Below are positions 32,101 through 41,527 of a stretch of 64,000 nucleotides of DNA, piece after piece (the first letter of the stretch is position 1; every line of letters starts with the position of its first letter). The DNA comes from Adiantum capillus-veneris. Lineage: Eukaryota; Streptophyta; Polypodiopsida; Polypodiales; Pteridaceae. The notes under the pieces were generated by a model, which saw only the letters and a list, made by a program, of their open reading frames with translations, was not told the DNA's origin and did not search any database. The stretch is from assembly GCA_014529385.2 (NCBI GenBank), contig CM043946.1, positions 22,064,577 through 22,128,576 of the forward strand, given 5' to 3'. The position numbers and the translations under genes are program-made.

Positions 32101-33417
32101 CTAGTCAGACGTCTCATCGCGTCCAAGCGGCGTATCTATCGGATTCTGCAAAAAAAGACAATAAGACAGCTTTCAGTAAGTATAAACATATAACGACATT
32201 TATAAAACAATACAAAAAATAGAAAAGAGTAAACCCTAATACTAACCATGCCACCGCGAGAACTGAGAATGTCCTTCAGGGCGTTTAAGCCCTTCCTACC
32301 TGCGTACTCGCGCTCGTACGGTGTGGGATCACGTCCTGTCATCGACCACTGTCAAAACATACAAAGATTTCATTATGTTAGAACTAAAAAACTCATAAAC
32401 CCTAAACTATCGAACATGCATAAAGAGCAATGTGAAAACACTTACAAAATCGGCCTCAAATGATGCCCATCCACCGCTCCCCAAGTGGTGCGAGCTCCCT
32501 GCCTCTACTCGCGCTCTGGCTGCATCCTTTTGTTGCTTCCACTTGTCAGGATTCTCGCGCGCTACTTTCTTCGCATTCTTCCAATCTTCTTTGGCCAGCC
32601 AATCTGGCCTGTTCCACCCATTCTTGATTGCTTTTTGCACTTCGGAACGCTTGTGTTTGCAGTATTCACACATTCGAATCTTCATCAGGTCTTTATTGAA
32701 GCGCTGATCCCGTGTTGGAACGGGAAACTCATCATGAAGTATGCTGATGACTCTGTTTTTTAAATCACTTGGTACTTCACTCCATTTGTTTAGTATGTAG
32801 TGTCTAAACAGCTGAGAGCAAAGACCACGCATGCGCGAGATCACCTTCTTGCCGTCATCATCCATGATGATACCGTCGCTGAAGTCGACGGAGTAAGACA
32901 AGCCCTCTGGCTGGTGACGCGTGAACCTGGGTGTCCCTGCAGGGGTCTCTAGTGGTGTGTCGATGGGGGTACGGACGTCAGGTGTCTCCACCGGCGTCTG
33001 GGCCCCGAAGCGAGGAGTGTCGAGTGGGGTGGCTCCTGGCGGAGTAGGTAGAGGTGTGTAGCTTCTAGGAACAGCCAACCGTGCAAAACCTAGCGTAGAT
33101 GGCGATGATGTGGCTGGTGTGGGGGCGGGCAAAGAAGGGGAGGGTAAAGAGCCTCGTCGAACACGAGGCGGTGTGGAGGCATCGGTGGCGGAATCCCCAC
33201 AACAACCGCCACCGCCACCACTAGAGCGCCAGTGTCTAGACGAGTGTACTGAAGCTCGTCTCGTTGACGCCAAAGCTTCGGAGCGCGCCGAATGCTCCGA
33301 AAGAGAGGGAGATGCGGATGGAGTAGGAACGCACGATGATGCGCCAGAGCGATGACGCTCCACGTACCACTGTCTCTGCTGCGGTGACAAAGAAGAAAGA
33401 AACTCCTCATCATCCAT
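32101..33417 (-). CDS. Second CACTA gene with plant En/Spm domain, intact in element A
   Basis: Three exons: 33417-32446, 32348-32247 and 32145-32101 (972, 102 and 45 nt) give an uninterrupted 372-residue protein; donors GTAAGT and GTTAGT and acceptors ACAG and GCAG fit. I chose the start at 33417 (MDDEEFLSS) because the upstream frame is preceded by a GCAG acceptor, suggesting a non-coding first exon. Residues about 1-190 are Ser/Pro-rich with repeated TP motifs (low complexity). Residues about 210-330 form the conserved domain: LCSQLFRHYILNKW, LMKIRMCEYCKHKR, GWNRPDWLAKEDW and GSSHHLGSGGW, as in the plant En/Spm-linked Transposase_24/PttA family. Probable role: nuclear DNA-binding partner of TNP2 that recognises the subterminal repeats. 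Confidence 0.85.
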
Positions 33418-33689
33418 ACCTGCATTAAACACACGAATATTTAAACTTAATATTGAATGAATAGAGTAGACAATGACGCAAAGACCATTAAATACAATGA
33501 CGTAATGACGCATATAAATACAATGACGCAATGAATTGAGTGATAGAAGAGGCAAGTCGAAAACTCAGAATTTTCAATCAAAAGATGTGAGCGCGAGTAG
33601 AAAAGAGCGTTATACACCATGGAAGGTACCTAGAGAGCCAGAGCTTTTACAACACGGAGCAAAATTGTTCAAATACAATATCTGTGGCT

Positions 33690-36627
33690 TTAAGAGATCT
33701 CTCTCTCATCCTCGCATAACTCAGCATAACTTCCTATATCTATATAGAGCTCTCCGTTTAAACACATATCCTCTGTTTCGTCACCGCATTGTTGTGCGCT
33801 TTTCAATTGGTTGTGCAACCATCTTAAGCTCATGAAGGTTGGTAGGCTCTCCAGAACCGTCGAATAGTGCATCGGTGGTCGTCTTCCCTGTCTCCACTCG
33901 ATTCGTGCCCTTTGTCGCTCTTGCTTTGCATCCTCATATTGTGAAATCCACTTTTGCATCACTGGATTGTGAAGCATGCAAAATCGGTTGATTTTAGCCT
34001 CTAGATCTTCCGTCATCTTCTTCTCAACACCGAGATTGCACATGACAATCCCAGATATGCGCTCATCATCTATGGTTCTCCATAGCGTGTCCCGGGCTTT
34101 ATCAAATCCGTCTAGCCACTCTCCAATGTACACTAGGGACTCTGATACCAACCAACCTTCTGTCATGCTACCCTCCGGACGTGCCTTTTGACGCACATAT
34201 CCCTTAAGCGTTTTCATGAAACGTTCTAAGAAGAACATCCATCTAGAATGAACTGTGCCAGCTATTTCCACCTCATCAACTATGTGAACAAGAAGATGCA
34301 CCTGAATGGTTAGCATTGTAGTAGGAAAATGTTTCTCAAACATGTACACAAGCTCCACACCATTTAGTTTGGCGAATGGTATGGAGTCTACATTGATCTC
34401 CTTTTGTGAGATCCATTGCACCAGCTTTGCAAGTTTGTAGATTGTGTTACGGATGTCGAGAGAAAAACATCCCTCAATGGCAACCGGTAAAATAAACTGT
34501 AAAGTATGTGCAGCAATGATATTAAAGTCCACATTTTATGCAATGATATTAAAGTCCACTATGAACGTACCTGACACATTTTATGCCAATCGTGTGACTT
34601 CAAACCGGTAAGCTTTCCTTCTTTAGTAAAACACGTTCGGAGCGAGTGCATTACGCCAGTGGGGGTCCGCAAAGATCGAATGGTCTCTTTTACTTTGCGT
34701 TCTTGGGCTCCTGTGAAAATCCATGGTGCTTTAGGGAGTTTTATCGATCCATCAGACGCTGTTTGCGGCCAATATTGCTCCATACGATCCACATTTCTAA
34801 GGTCAACTCTGGCTCCCAAAGTATCTTTCTTGCCGGTCAGATGGTCCCATAGTAGATTATCCACATTCTTGAATATGTGCATTGGATCGAGCAAGTGATT
34901 GATCATGAGTCGGGGCCAGTATGGTAACTCGTACCATAGAGATAGTCTCTTCATCCCTGGAGGCAATCCGTCATCTCACATCTCCTTCTGCTCTAACCAT
35001 GCTTGTGCAGACATCCTTGGTGGCTCTCTTCCCAAAAAGCCGTCGCATAACACATGATTCTCTAGAAGATACGCTTGATGACCTTCGTAGATTTGCTTCT
35101 TCAGTGAGGGTGCCCTACGTGCATTCAGTCTAGGTCCACATGTGACACATGCTCTGTATCCGCTTGTTTGAAGCCCTGCATGTATACACATGATAATAGA
35201 TCAACTATGGGAAAAAAAAAGATTTATTGTGTCTGAGTGAGGAGTGTCAATAGATCACCTGAGCATTCTGTTAGCCCGGGATAGTCATGCATGGTCCACA
35301 TTAGAATGCCTCTGATCAAAGCATTCCGTCGTCCTGTGTGTTGGCTCATATCCACCACCTCTATGCCAATCCACAATTGTTGTAGCTCTTCCAATAGTGG
35401 ACGAAGATACACATCCATATTCCCCACTTTATATCGCCCTGGCACAATCAAGCTTAGCCATAGGTGCCCCTTCTTCGTAGTCAACCACGGGGGAATTTTT
35501 TAGTTGACGATGACAACGGGCCATACACTGTAAGATGTTGATCTTTGACCAAATGGATTTACGCCATCCATAGCCAGGCCTAAGCGCAAATTTCGAGCTT
35601 CCCTGGCAAAATCCGACCATGTTCCATCTATATGTTTCCAGGCTGCGCAATCTGCAGGAATTCGTAGCACACCATCCGAAGATTTATTCTCCTCATGCCA
35701 TGATGCTAGGGCGGCCATGGACTTACATTCGAAGAAATGCTTGATGCGAGGAAGCACAGAAAAATGTCGCAAAACCTTTTGTGCAATTTTTGTCCCGTGG
35801 AGATCTACTCGATATCTTTCGGAATCACATTTCGGACACTTCTCCATGTCTATGTATTCCCCTCTGAAAAGAATGCAGTCATTAGGACAAGCGTGGATAG
35901 AATTGTAATCCATCCCCAAGTTTCGCAAAATCTTTCTTGCTTCATCTCGGGAATCTGGCATCACATTGTCAGTTGGTAGTATGTGCTCTTTAAGCAATCT
36001 ACACAACATAAAAATACGATACAGTCGTGTAAAAATCTATCAGATCATTATACATTTAGAGTTTTATTAAAGTAAACTAATTGTAATAGATCACCTGAAA
36101 AGCGTTGTGATGCTAGTGTCACTCCATCCAAACTTTGCCTGCATGTTGAGAAGAACCAGGAGTGCTTTCAATCTAGACATACGTGCTCCATTATACAATG
36201 GCGTATCGGCTTCACTTTTCATATCATCATAGATAAGCCTTACTGAATCCATGATCGTCTCGATCATTTCATCAATCTCGGGCTCAAACATTGCCTCGTT
36301 GGGAATGTGCTCTGCATGATCATCCCCCGAGCTGTCAGAGGCTACATCTTGTGGCCTCACATATCCTCCTTGACCAAAGCGCCTGCGAACACGTCTATTG
36401 GGTTGCAAGATTGCTGCTTGTTGGCCAGCGTCAGAGTCCAACGAGTTGTAATTGGCAACAACTTGATCTATAATAGATGGATCGAACTCGCCAAATTCGC
36501 GAACGTGCTGCAAAGAAACACGTCTTGTCCGTCGCACAGCATGCTTGCATTGATTACAAGGACATAAGACCCTCGTTGAGAGATAGGTGTTTCGGTTGGA
36601 CGGTCCCACATCCTCGTCACTACTCAT
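33690..36627 (-). pseudogene. TNP2 transposase of element A
   Basis: Start 36627 (MSSDEDVG). The first exon to about 36096 has CPCNQCKHAVRRTRR (zinc-type Cys) and ends FGWSDTSITTLF at a GT donor. The second starts at LLKEHILP and holds CPKCDSERYRVD, LPRIKHFF, GLAMDGVNPFG and MDVYLRPLLEEL. Later parts hold CVTCGPRL, LLDPMHIFKNV, GLKSHDWHK and a DUF4218-like HLLVHIVDEVEIAG. Lesions: a stop within the NYNIPPW motif (35499-35501), a stop at about 34974, and a deletion that joins CGDE directly to TEDMCLNG near 33783. That deletion corresponds to 54690-55480 of B (791 bp, GAA microhomology) and removes the DUF4216-like domain. The final codons end at 33690. Confidence 0.88.
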
Positions 36628-36687
36628 AATGAGGATAAATCTTATAACCTGGACAACAAATTTAATATTCTATTGGCATTCTTCGTC

Positions 36688-36689
<2 letters not shown>

Positions 36690-36761
<72 letters not shown>
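36690..36761. repeat. (CT)n tract between divergent transcription units, element A
   Basis: About 72 bp of uninterrupted CT between the TNP2 start (36627) and the micro-ORF start (36782). The same position is occupied by CT/GA tracts in B and C. GA/CT tracts are known binding targets of plant BBR/BPC GAGA-binding factors; a core-promoter role here is inference. Confidence 0.95.
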
Positions 36762-36763
<2 letters not shown>

Positions 36764-36781
36764 ACCTCACATTCTCTAGTC

Positions 36782-36910
36782 ATGTCCAATCGCCGCACAC
36801 CTCGGTCTAGAGGTGCACGGAGATCAGAACCACCGGGTTATAATCTCGTCTTTATTGGTCAATACCTATATTTGTGGGTACAAGAAATCTACACACCCAC
36901 GTCTACATGA
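36782..36910 (+). CDS. Divergent micro-ORF upstream of TNP2, element A copy (42 aa)
   Basis: Open frame from ATG at 36782 to TGA at 36910. N-terminus MSNRRTPRSRGARRS is strongly basic; then PPGYNLVFIGQ, and the end reads EIYTPTST. Element B carries the same 42-residue frame with one visible difference near the start. The family 3 arm at 46181 keeps the core, and its DNA also keeps the CCCACGTCTACATGA end. The ATG at 36782 is chosen over upstream in-frame starts, because those would add only a poly-Ser/Leu run translated from the CT tract. No domain is recognised. Confidence 0.5.
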   Translation: MSNRRTPRSRGARRSEPPGYNLVFIGQYLYLWVQEIYTPTST

Positions 36911-37145
36911 TACTGCATGTAGTGGACAAAACCCCTTTGCCTCTTCTCTAGCTGTAGCACTTCACAGCATCTTAACATCTTTTCACAGTAGATCTTTTCA
37001 CTGTTCGTCTAACTCTAAACCCTAAACCGTAAGTAATTCTTGCGTGGACTCGATCTAACGTAAATAAGCGTAAATCTAAATAAACGTAAATCTAACTAAA
37101 AATAAACCTAAATCTAATTTAACGTAAGTCTACATCTAACCTAAT

Positions 37146-37305
37146 CTTTAACGTCTTTTGGGATAGTTTCCTACGACGTTAAAACTCTCTTCTTCTTGTG
37201 TGTGTGTGTGTGGGTAAACCTAAATCTTTAACGTCTTTTGGGATAGTTTCCTACGACGTTAAAACTCTCTTCTTCTTGTGTGTGTGTGTGTGGGTAAACC
37301 TAAAT
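37146..37305. repeat. Perfect 80-bp tandem duplication
   Basis: Two identical 80-bp units (37146-37225 and 37226-37305), each with TTTGGGATAGTTTCC, TACGACGTTAAAAC and a GT run. A diverged third copy is at 37931-37990, on the far side of the captured HMA fragment. Element B has only one (near 51290-51345). The perfect identity points to a recent duplication. Confidence 0.9.
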
Positions 37306-37475
37306 AAACCTAAGTCTAATCTAATATAACATAAATCTAAATCTAACGTAAATTATGTTATATTAAAAACAAAGAGCTAAACTAACAGGGATTATAAGAA
37401 CCTTAAAACTGATTTAACACATAATTTTTCACATAACTCGGCAAGAGTTGGCATTCTCATCACTAAAGATGTGAG

Positions 37476-37792
37476 AGTTAACTTACGACGGTGACGCTGC
37501 CTCATCTCCATCCACATCTGACGACAGCAATTGGCCCTTTAGACCGTTCTTGCTCTTGTTACTAACTTTGAAGTTGCTGTTGAATGACTAGAGGTTGTCT
37601 AGATGGTCATTGTGTCAGGGATGTAGTGACTCTTGCCGCCCTGAAGATCCACCTTCTTCCCTATCTTCTGAAGACATTTCACCAGTACTTTTGGATCAAC
37701 GGATCCCACCATGAGTGAAGGCAGCAATACCCTATATTCCATTGAGGGCTTTCTTCACCCGCTTCATGCAGGCATCGCAGTCTATGGAGACC
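37476..37792 (-). pseudogene. Captured host gene fragment: heavy-metal-associated (HMA) domain
   Basis: On the minus strand the fragment opens VSIDCDACMKRVKKALNGI, the HMA beta1-alpha1 segment with the CxxC metal-binding pair (CDAC). After an in-frame stop and a frame change it continues GSVDPKVLVKCLQKIGKKV and DLQGGKSHYIP, the second half of an HMA domain as in plant HIPP/HPP metallochaperone-like proteins. A Ser/Asn/Lys-rich linker follows (NSNFKVSNKSKNGLKG, SSDVDGDEAAS). The coding part ends at CGTC followed by GTAAGTTAAC, a textbook splice donor (about 37476-37487), with AT-rich intron-like DNA beyond. That donor implies capture of genomic DNA rather than cDNA. Both flanks are CTAAAT repeats of the transposon. 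The element's own genes have no relation to metal binding. Confidence 0.75.
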
Positions 37793-38169
37793 TAAATCTA
37801 ATATAATATAACGTAAATCTAAATCTAGCGTAAATAAACGTAAATCTAGTTAAAAATAAACCTAAATCTAATCTAATTTAACTTAAATAAACCTAAATCT
37901 AATTTAACGTAAGTCTACATCTAACCTAATCTTTAACGTCTTTTAGGATAGTTTCCTACGACGTTATAACTCTCTTCTTCTTGTGTGTGTGCGCGTGTGT
38001 TGATGTGTGTGCCAATAAAAAGAGATAAATGGTATAACCTTTCTATCACCCATGCCAAGTATGATAGATTGATTATGCCATTTCCCTCTTGAATAATAGG
38101 TCTTGAGTTCAACTCCTCGTCGGCTAGATCTTTAGTTCTTTTAATTTTAATTAGTTTCCTACGACGTTA

Positions 38170-38408
38170 AATTAGTTTCTCTCTCTTTCTCTCTCAATGT
38201 GTGTGTGTTTTTTTGGATCGCATGCATGTTTTCTCTCTCTTTTCCTCTCTCAATGTGTGCGTTTTTTGTTTATGCATGTTCTCTCTCTCTCTTTTCCTCT
38301 CTCAATGCGTGGGTTTTTTGTTTATGCATGATCTCTCTCTCTTTTCCTCTTTCAATGTGTGTGTGCATTCTTTGTTTATGTATGTGTGTGTGCATTTTTG
38401 TTTATGTT

Positions 38409-38452
<44 letters not shown>

Positions 38453-38566
38453 AACACTATGTGTGTGTATGTGTGTGTGAGAGAGAGAGAGAGAGGGAGA
38501 GAGAAAGAGGGGAAGGGAACATGAGAATGAGGAGAGGGAAGGAGCATACCTGGCTCTCCTTCCTCT

Positions 38567-38606
<40 letters not shown>

Positions 38607-38611
38607 AGAAG

Positions 38612-38649
<38 letters not shown>

Positions 38650-38650
38650 G
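38170..38650. repeat. Simple-repeat-rich right arm of element A
   Basis: CT runs (38410-38448), GA runs (38478-38510, 38617-38643), a GT run (38571-38604) and about four copies of a 60-bp unit with TTTGTTTATGCATG between CTCTCTCTTTTCC blocks (38180-38400). Open frames through it are low-complexity artefacts. Confidence 0.92.
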
Positions 38651-38678
38651 GTTACCTGCTCCGTGCTTGAGGGCGCCG

Positions 38679-38707
38679 AAAAACTCAGATCTGAGATCTG
38701 AGTTTTT
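38679..38707. repeat. Perfect 14-bp-arm palindrome around AGATCTGAGATCT
   Basis: AAAAACTCAGATCT and AGATCTGAGTTTTT face each other with a single G between (38679-38692 and 38694-38707). The same palindrome is in B (about 50568-50598), and a decayed version is in C (30079-30108). Confidence 0.95.
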
Positions 38708-38737
38708 GGGCGCACTCGGTTATTTTTTTTAGCCCAG

Positions 38738-38799
38738 CCGGCGTCGCTATGAGCGTCGCAAATTTACAAAGAAATTTGCGACGCTCATAGCGACGCCGG
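38738..38799. repeat. Perfect 28-bp-arm hairpin of subterminal repeats, element A
   Basis: Left arm 38738-38765 and right arm 38772-38799 are exact reverse complements separated by six bases. Each arm contains two GCGTCGC motifs (GGCGTCGCTATGAGCGTCGC). In B the equivalent arms (50480-50504 and 50511-50535) have one mismatch. The hairpin lies about 50 bp from the right terminus. Confidence 0.95.
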
Positions 38800-38869
38800 G
38801 AATTTTTTTTTTGAGCGTCGCTAATATGAATAGCCTCTTGTAGTGCATTTTTTAATCAAATTTTAATAA

Positions 38870-39040
38870 TAATTTTGGTATGGTCGACCCAAAATTTCTT
38901 TTCTTGTTAAATCTTCCTCCAATTGTGGAAGTTCTCCAATACTTCCATGTCATGGCAATGTCGTTTGCACCATAATTTTGCTTCACCTGAGAGCCAAAAC
39001 ATCCCAAAAATGTCTTGGTGCAAGTGCGGTGGATTGGTAA
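38870..39040 (-). pseudogene. Possible gag-like remnant beside element A
   Basis: A minus-strand frame reads FWLSGEAKLWCKRHCHDMEV and then NFHNWR, resembling the retrotransposon gag motif LxGxAKxWW...W in spacing. The frame is short and broken on both sides, so the identification is weak. Confidence 0.25.
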
Positions 39041-39274
39041 TCATCCAAAGCTTCAATCCTTACTTCCGCATCCTTCTCAATATCACCACTCTTTCTTTTA
39101 AAATTTGTGGTTGCATTTGTTTGAGCAACAGTTTCTTCTCCTAGATGTCTATATAAATAGCATCGTTTATAGGGTTTTCCAATATAGGAGTGATTTGAGG
39201 GTCCCCCTAAGTGTACACATATATTAACATGAATGTTTGTAGAAACTCAAAACACCAAGTTATTTTCCAATCTT

Positions 39275-39450
39275 AGACTTATTCAGTCCACTAAAATCTC
39301 AATCATATGACTTAATGATTCATGTTTTATCCAATCCATTAAAACTCAATCGCATGAGTTAACCAGCCATTACTTGTCTCAATCACATGACTTAACGAGT
39401 CATTACTTATCCAATCCACCAAAACTCAATCGCATGACTTAACCAGTCAA
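39275..39450. repeat. Tandem repeat, about 60-65 bp period
   Basis: Three diverged units built around ATCCAATCCA, AAAACTCAATCGCATGA and CTTAACCAGTCATTACTT. No gene is associated with it. Confidence 0.8.
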
Positions 39451-41491
39451 ATAATTATTTTTTCAAAGAAAAACAGCTGAATCTTTTTTTCATAAAATCA
39501 TCAAAATGTCATATAGGGGTCTAAAAACTCTTCAACCATAACTGTGATACACATCACTTGACATGCCATAAAATTTTGGTGGTTCATGATATGGGTCTAA
39601 AAAGCGATACACACAAGGAAGCTCAAGTAGCCAATGAATTGTTTTCCTTAAAGTTCGGTCGAATGCGATTGAATAACAACTTGATTGGCTGGGATGACTG
39701 ATGTCACTTTGCCACAAACCCATGGATGATGGATTTTGAGTCTAGCAAAGGCCATGACAATCAACGAGCCTTCATAAAACTGAAAGTGTCAAGTCAACTT
39801 CAATGATTCACTCCACTTGATTTGGTGTAAGTCAATTTCCAAGTGTTCAATGTGACGTGCTCCAATGGAAAAGGTTTATCCAAGAACCCAACGACTGATA
39901 TATAACCATGTATTTTGTGGATCAACATTTATATGGGATGCAAAAATCTTGTCAAGAATGCAAAACACATTCTCTTGAAATTCACAGATTGGTGATTGGC
40001 AAGGAGTGTGATATAATGAATTAAAGACATTTAAACAGTTGGTGTCCATAAATTTATGCTACAAAACAAACAGATAAAATGTCAAGATATGTAGTCGTGC
40101 ATTCAACCCCAAGAATAGTGCAAAATATTGGGAAACCAAACTTTAATACTAAGGCTTGAATATCAATTGTGAGGTCCCCAAACTGGAAGATTGGGACAAC
40201 TTGATATTTATCCTCTATTTATTCTCAAGTTCCATCGATGAGGGTCCTACTACGATTCCACAAAGCAAAGGATATAAGCAACACAAGAGAAGATGGCCTC
40301 TATCCATTGCGAGCGTGGTTGTAAAATTCATACACCAAAATCCAGGTCAATAACTAAAAGGATTCTAGCACGGATGATAAGTCTTATATCATAAAGATAT
40401 AAAAATCTCATTTACATACTTAAGGTCTATAAACAACGCCCTTTTTCCACGTTTAAGAGGCACAGCCGTCATTCATAAATCCTTAATGTAATATGAGACT
40501 TATACTTAACTAAATAATAGACTTGTGAAAAGTACTTGAAAAATTATTTGGATACTAATCTCACTTTTCACACCGCACTCACCCGTTCTTCTTGTATTTA
40601 AATTACTACGACATCTTTTACATATACAAAATAGGGATCTTTAATTAATATTAGACACATGTTCTTTCATACAACCCTTCAAACGTCACCAAAACAATTC
40701 TTTCTCAAATGTGGTCTAATGAAAAAAATCCTATATCTCAACAAAAATAATTACACAATTTTCATACGATTTGTTGCTACCCACGGGCTTTCTTTGTCTA
40801 GCCAATAGAGACTTTGCAAAGGATTTACTTATAAATGCTAGCTGCAAAATTTGCAAACTTTTCCAATCACTAATGGAAAGGGACATCTTGCTAATTGCAA
40901 AGACATCTTACTAACCACAAGGGACAAAAACAAATAACCTGAACTTATTCGAGCTGCTAACCGCAAAATCATCTCACTAATCACGAGTTCCATCTGGAAA
41001 CAAGCTAGATATCCTTTCAAGAAATGTTTTCTTTCAAGGGCTCCTCAAACATGATTAACTAGCTCCTAATATCAAACTGAGACAATTTCTCAAACAGTAA
41101 CCATTTATCAATCAATTTTGTCACTACTCTATAAAACCATATGCTTGTTTCGTGTGATATGCTCACATTTCTTGGACGGCATTAAGGGAATTCCTAAGCT
41201 TGACATATTGGGTCAACATGTATAACAATGCAAAATTATAAATGCATCTTATTGGATTAGCAACTGAGAGAGAGAGAGGGGGGCGGGGGAAGCTTTGTCG
41301 TGAAAAGTAGAGTTATGGCTTCCTTGCTTGCCAAGAAGATGACGTGTGAGTAGGGCAAGACCGATGAGTGGTTGCAGGTGACATGTGTAGAAATAAGGTG
41401 TATACAAAGTTGATGAAGGCTTTAATAATTGGAAGTAGTTCACACCTGAGGTTGTGAAGTGAGCATCTCATTTTTTATGTGGTTAAATAAG

Positions 41492-41527
<36 letters not shown>

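Larger units (their letters stand above)
31475..38845 (-). mobile_element. CACTA family 1, element A (7371 bp)
   Basis: Terminal inverted sequences CACTACAAGAGG at 31475 and CCTCTTGTAGTG ending at 38845, flanked on both sides by CAT (31472-31474 and 38846-38848), the 3-bp target duplication of CACTA elements. Order from left: subterminal GCGTCGCTAT repeats, second gene (minus, intact), TNP2 (minus, broken), CT tract, divergent micro-ORF, CTAAAT repeats around a captured HMA gene fragment, simple repeats, long hairpin, right terminus. It is an inverted near-copy of element B. Its second gene is the only one of the three copies without a visible lesion. Confidence 0.95.

Noticed and set aside
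36587-36781. N-terminal extension of the element A micro-ORF full of Ser and Leu
   Set aside because: It is translated from the CT dinucleotide tract and is not shared with C or the family 3 copies, so the start was set at 36782.
38870-39040. Firm call of a gypsy gag beside element A
   Set aside because: Only one short motif fits and surrounding frames are broken, so it is listed with low confidence only.
39532-39723. Minus ORF with protein-like composition
   Set aside because: No recognisable family, short and isolated; kept only as a note in the unassigned region.
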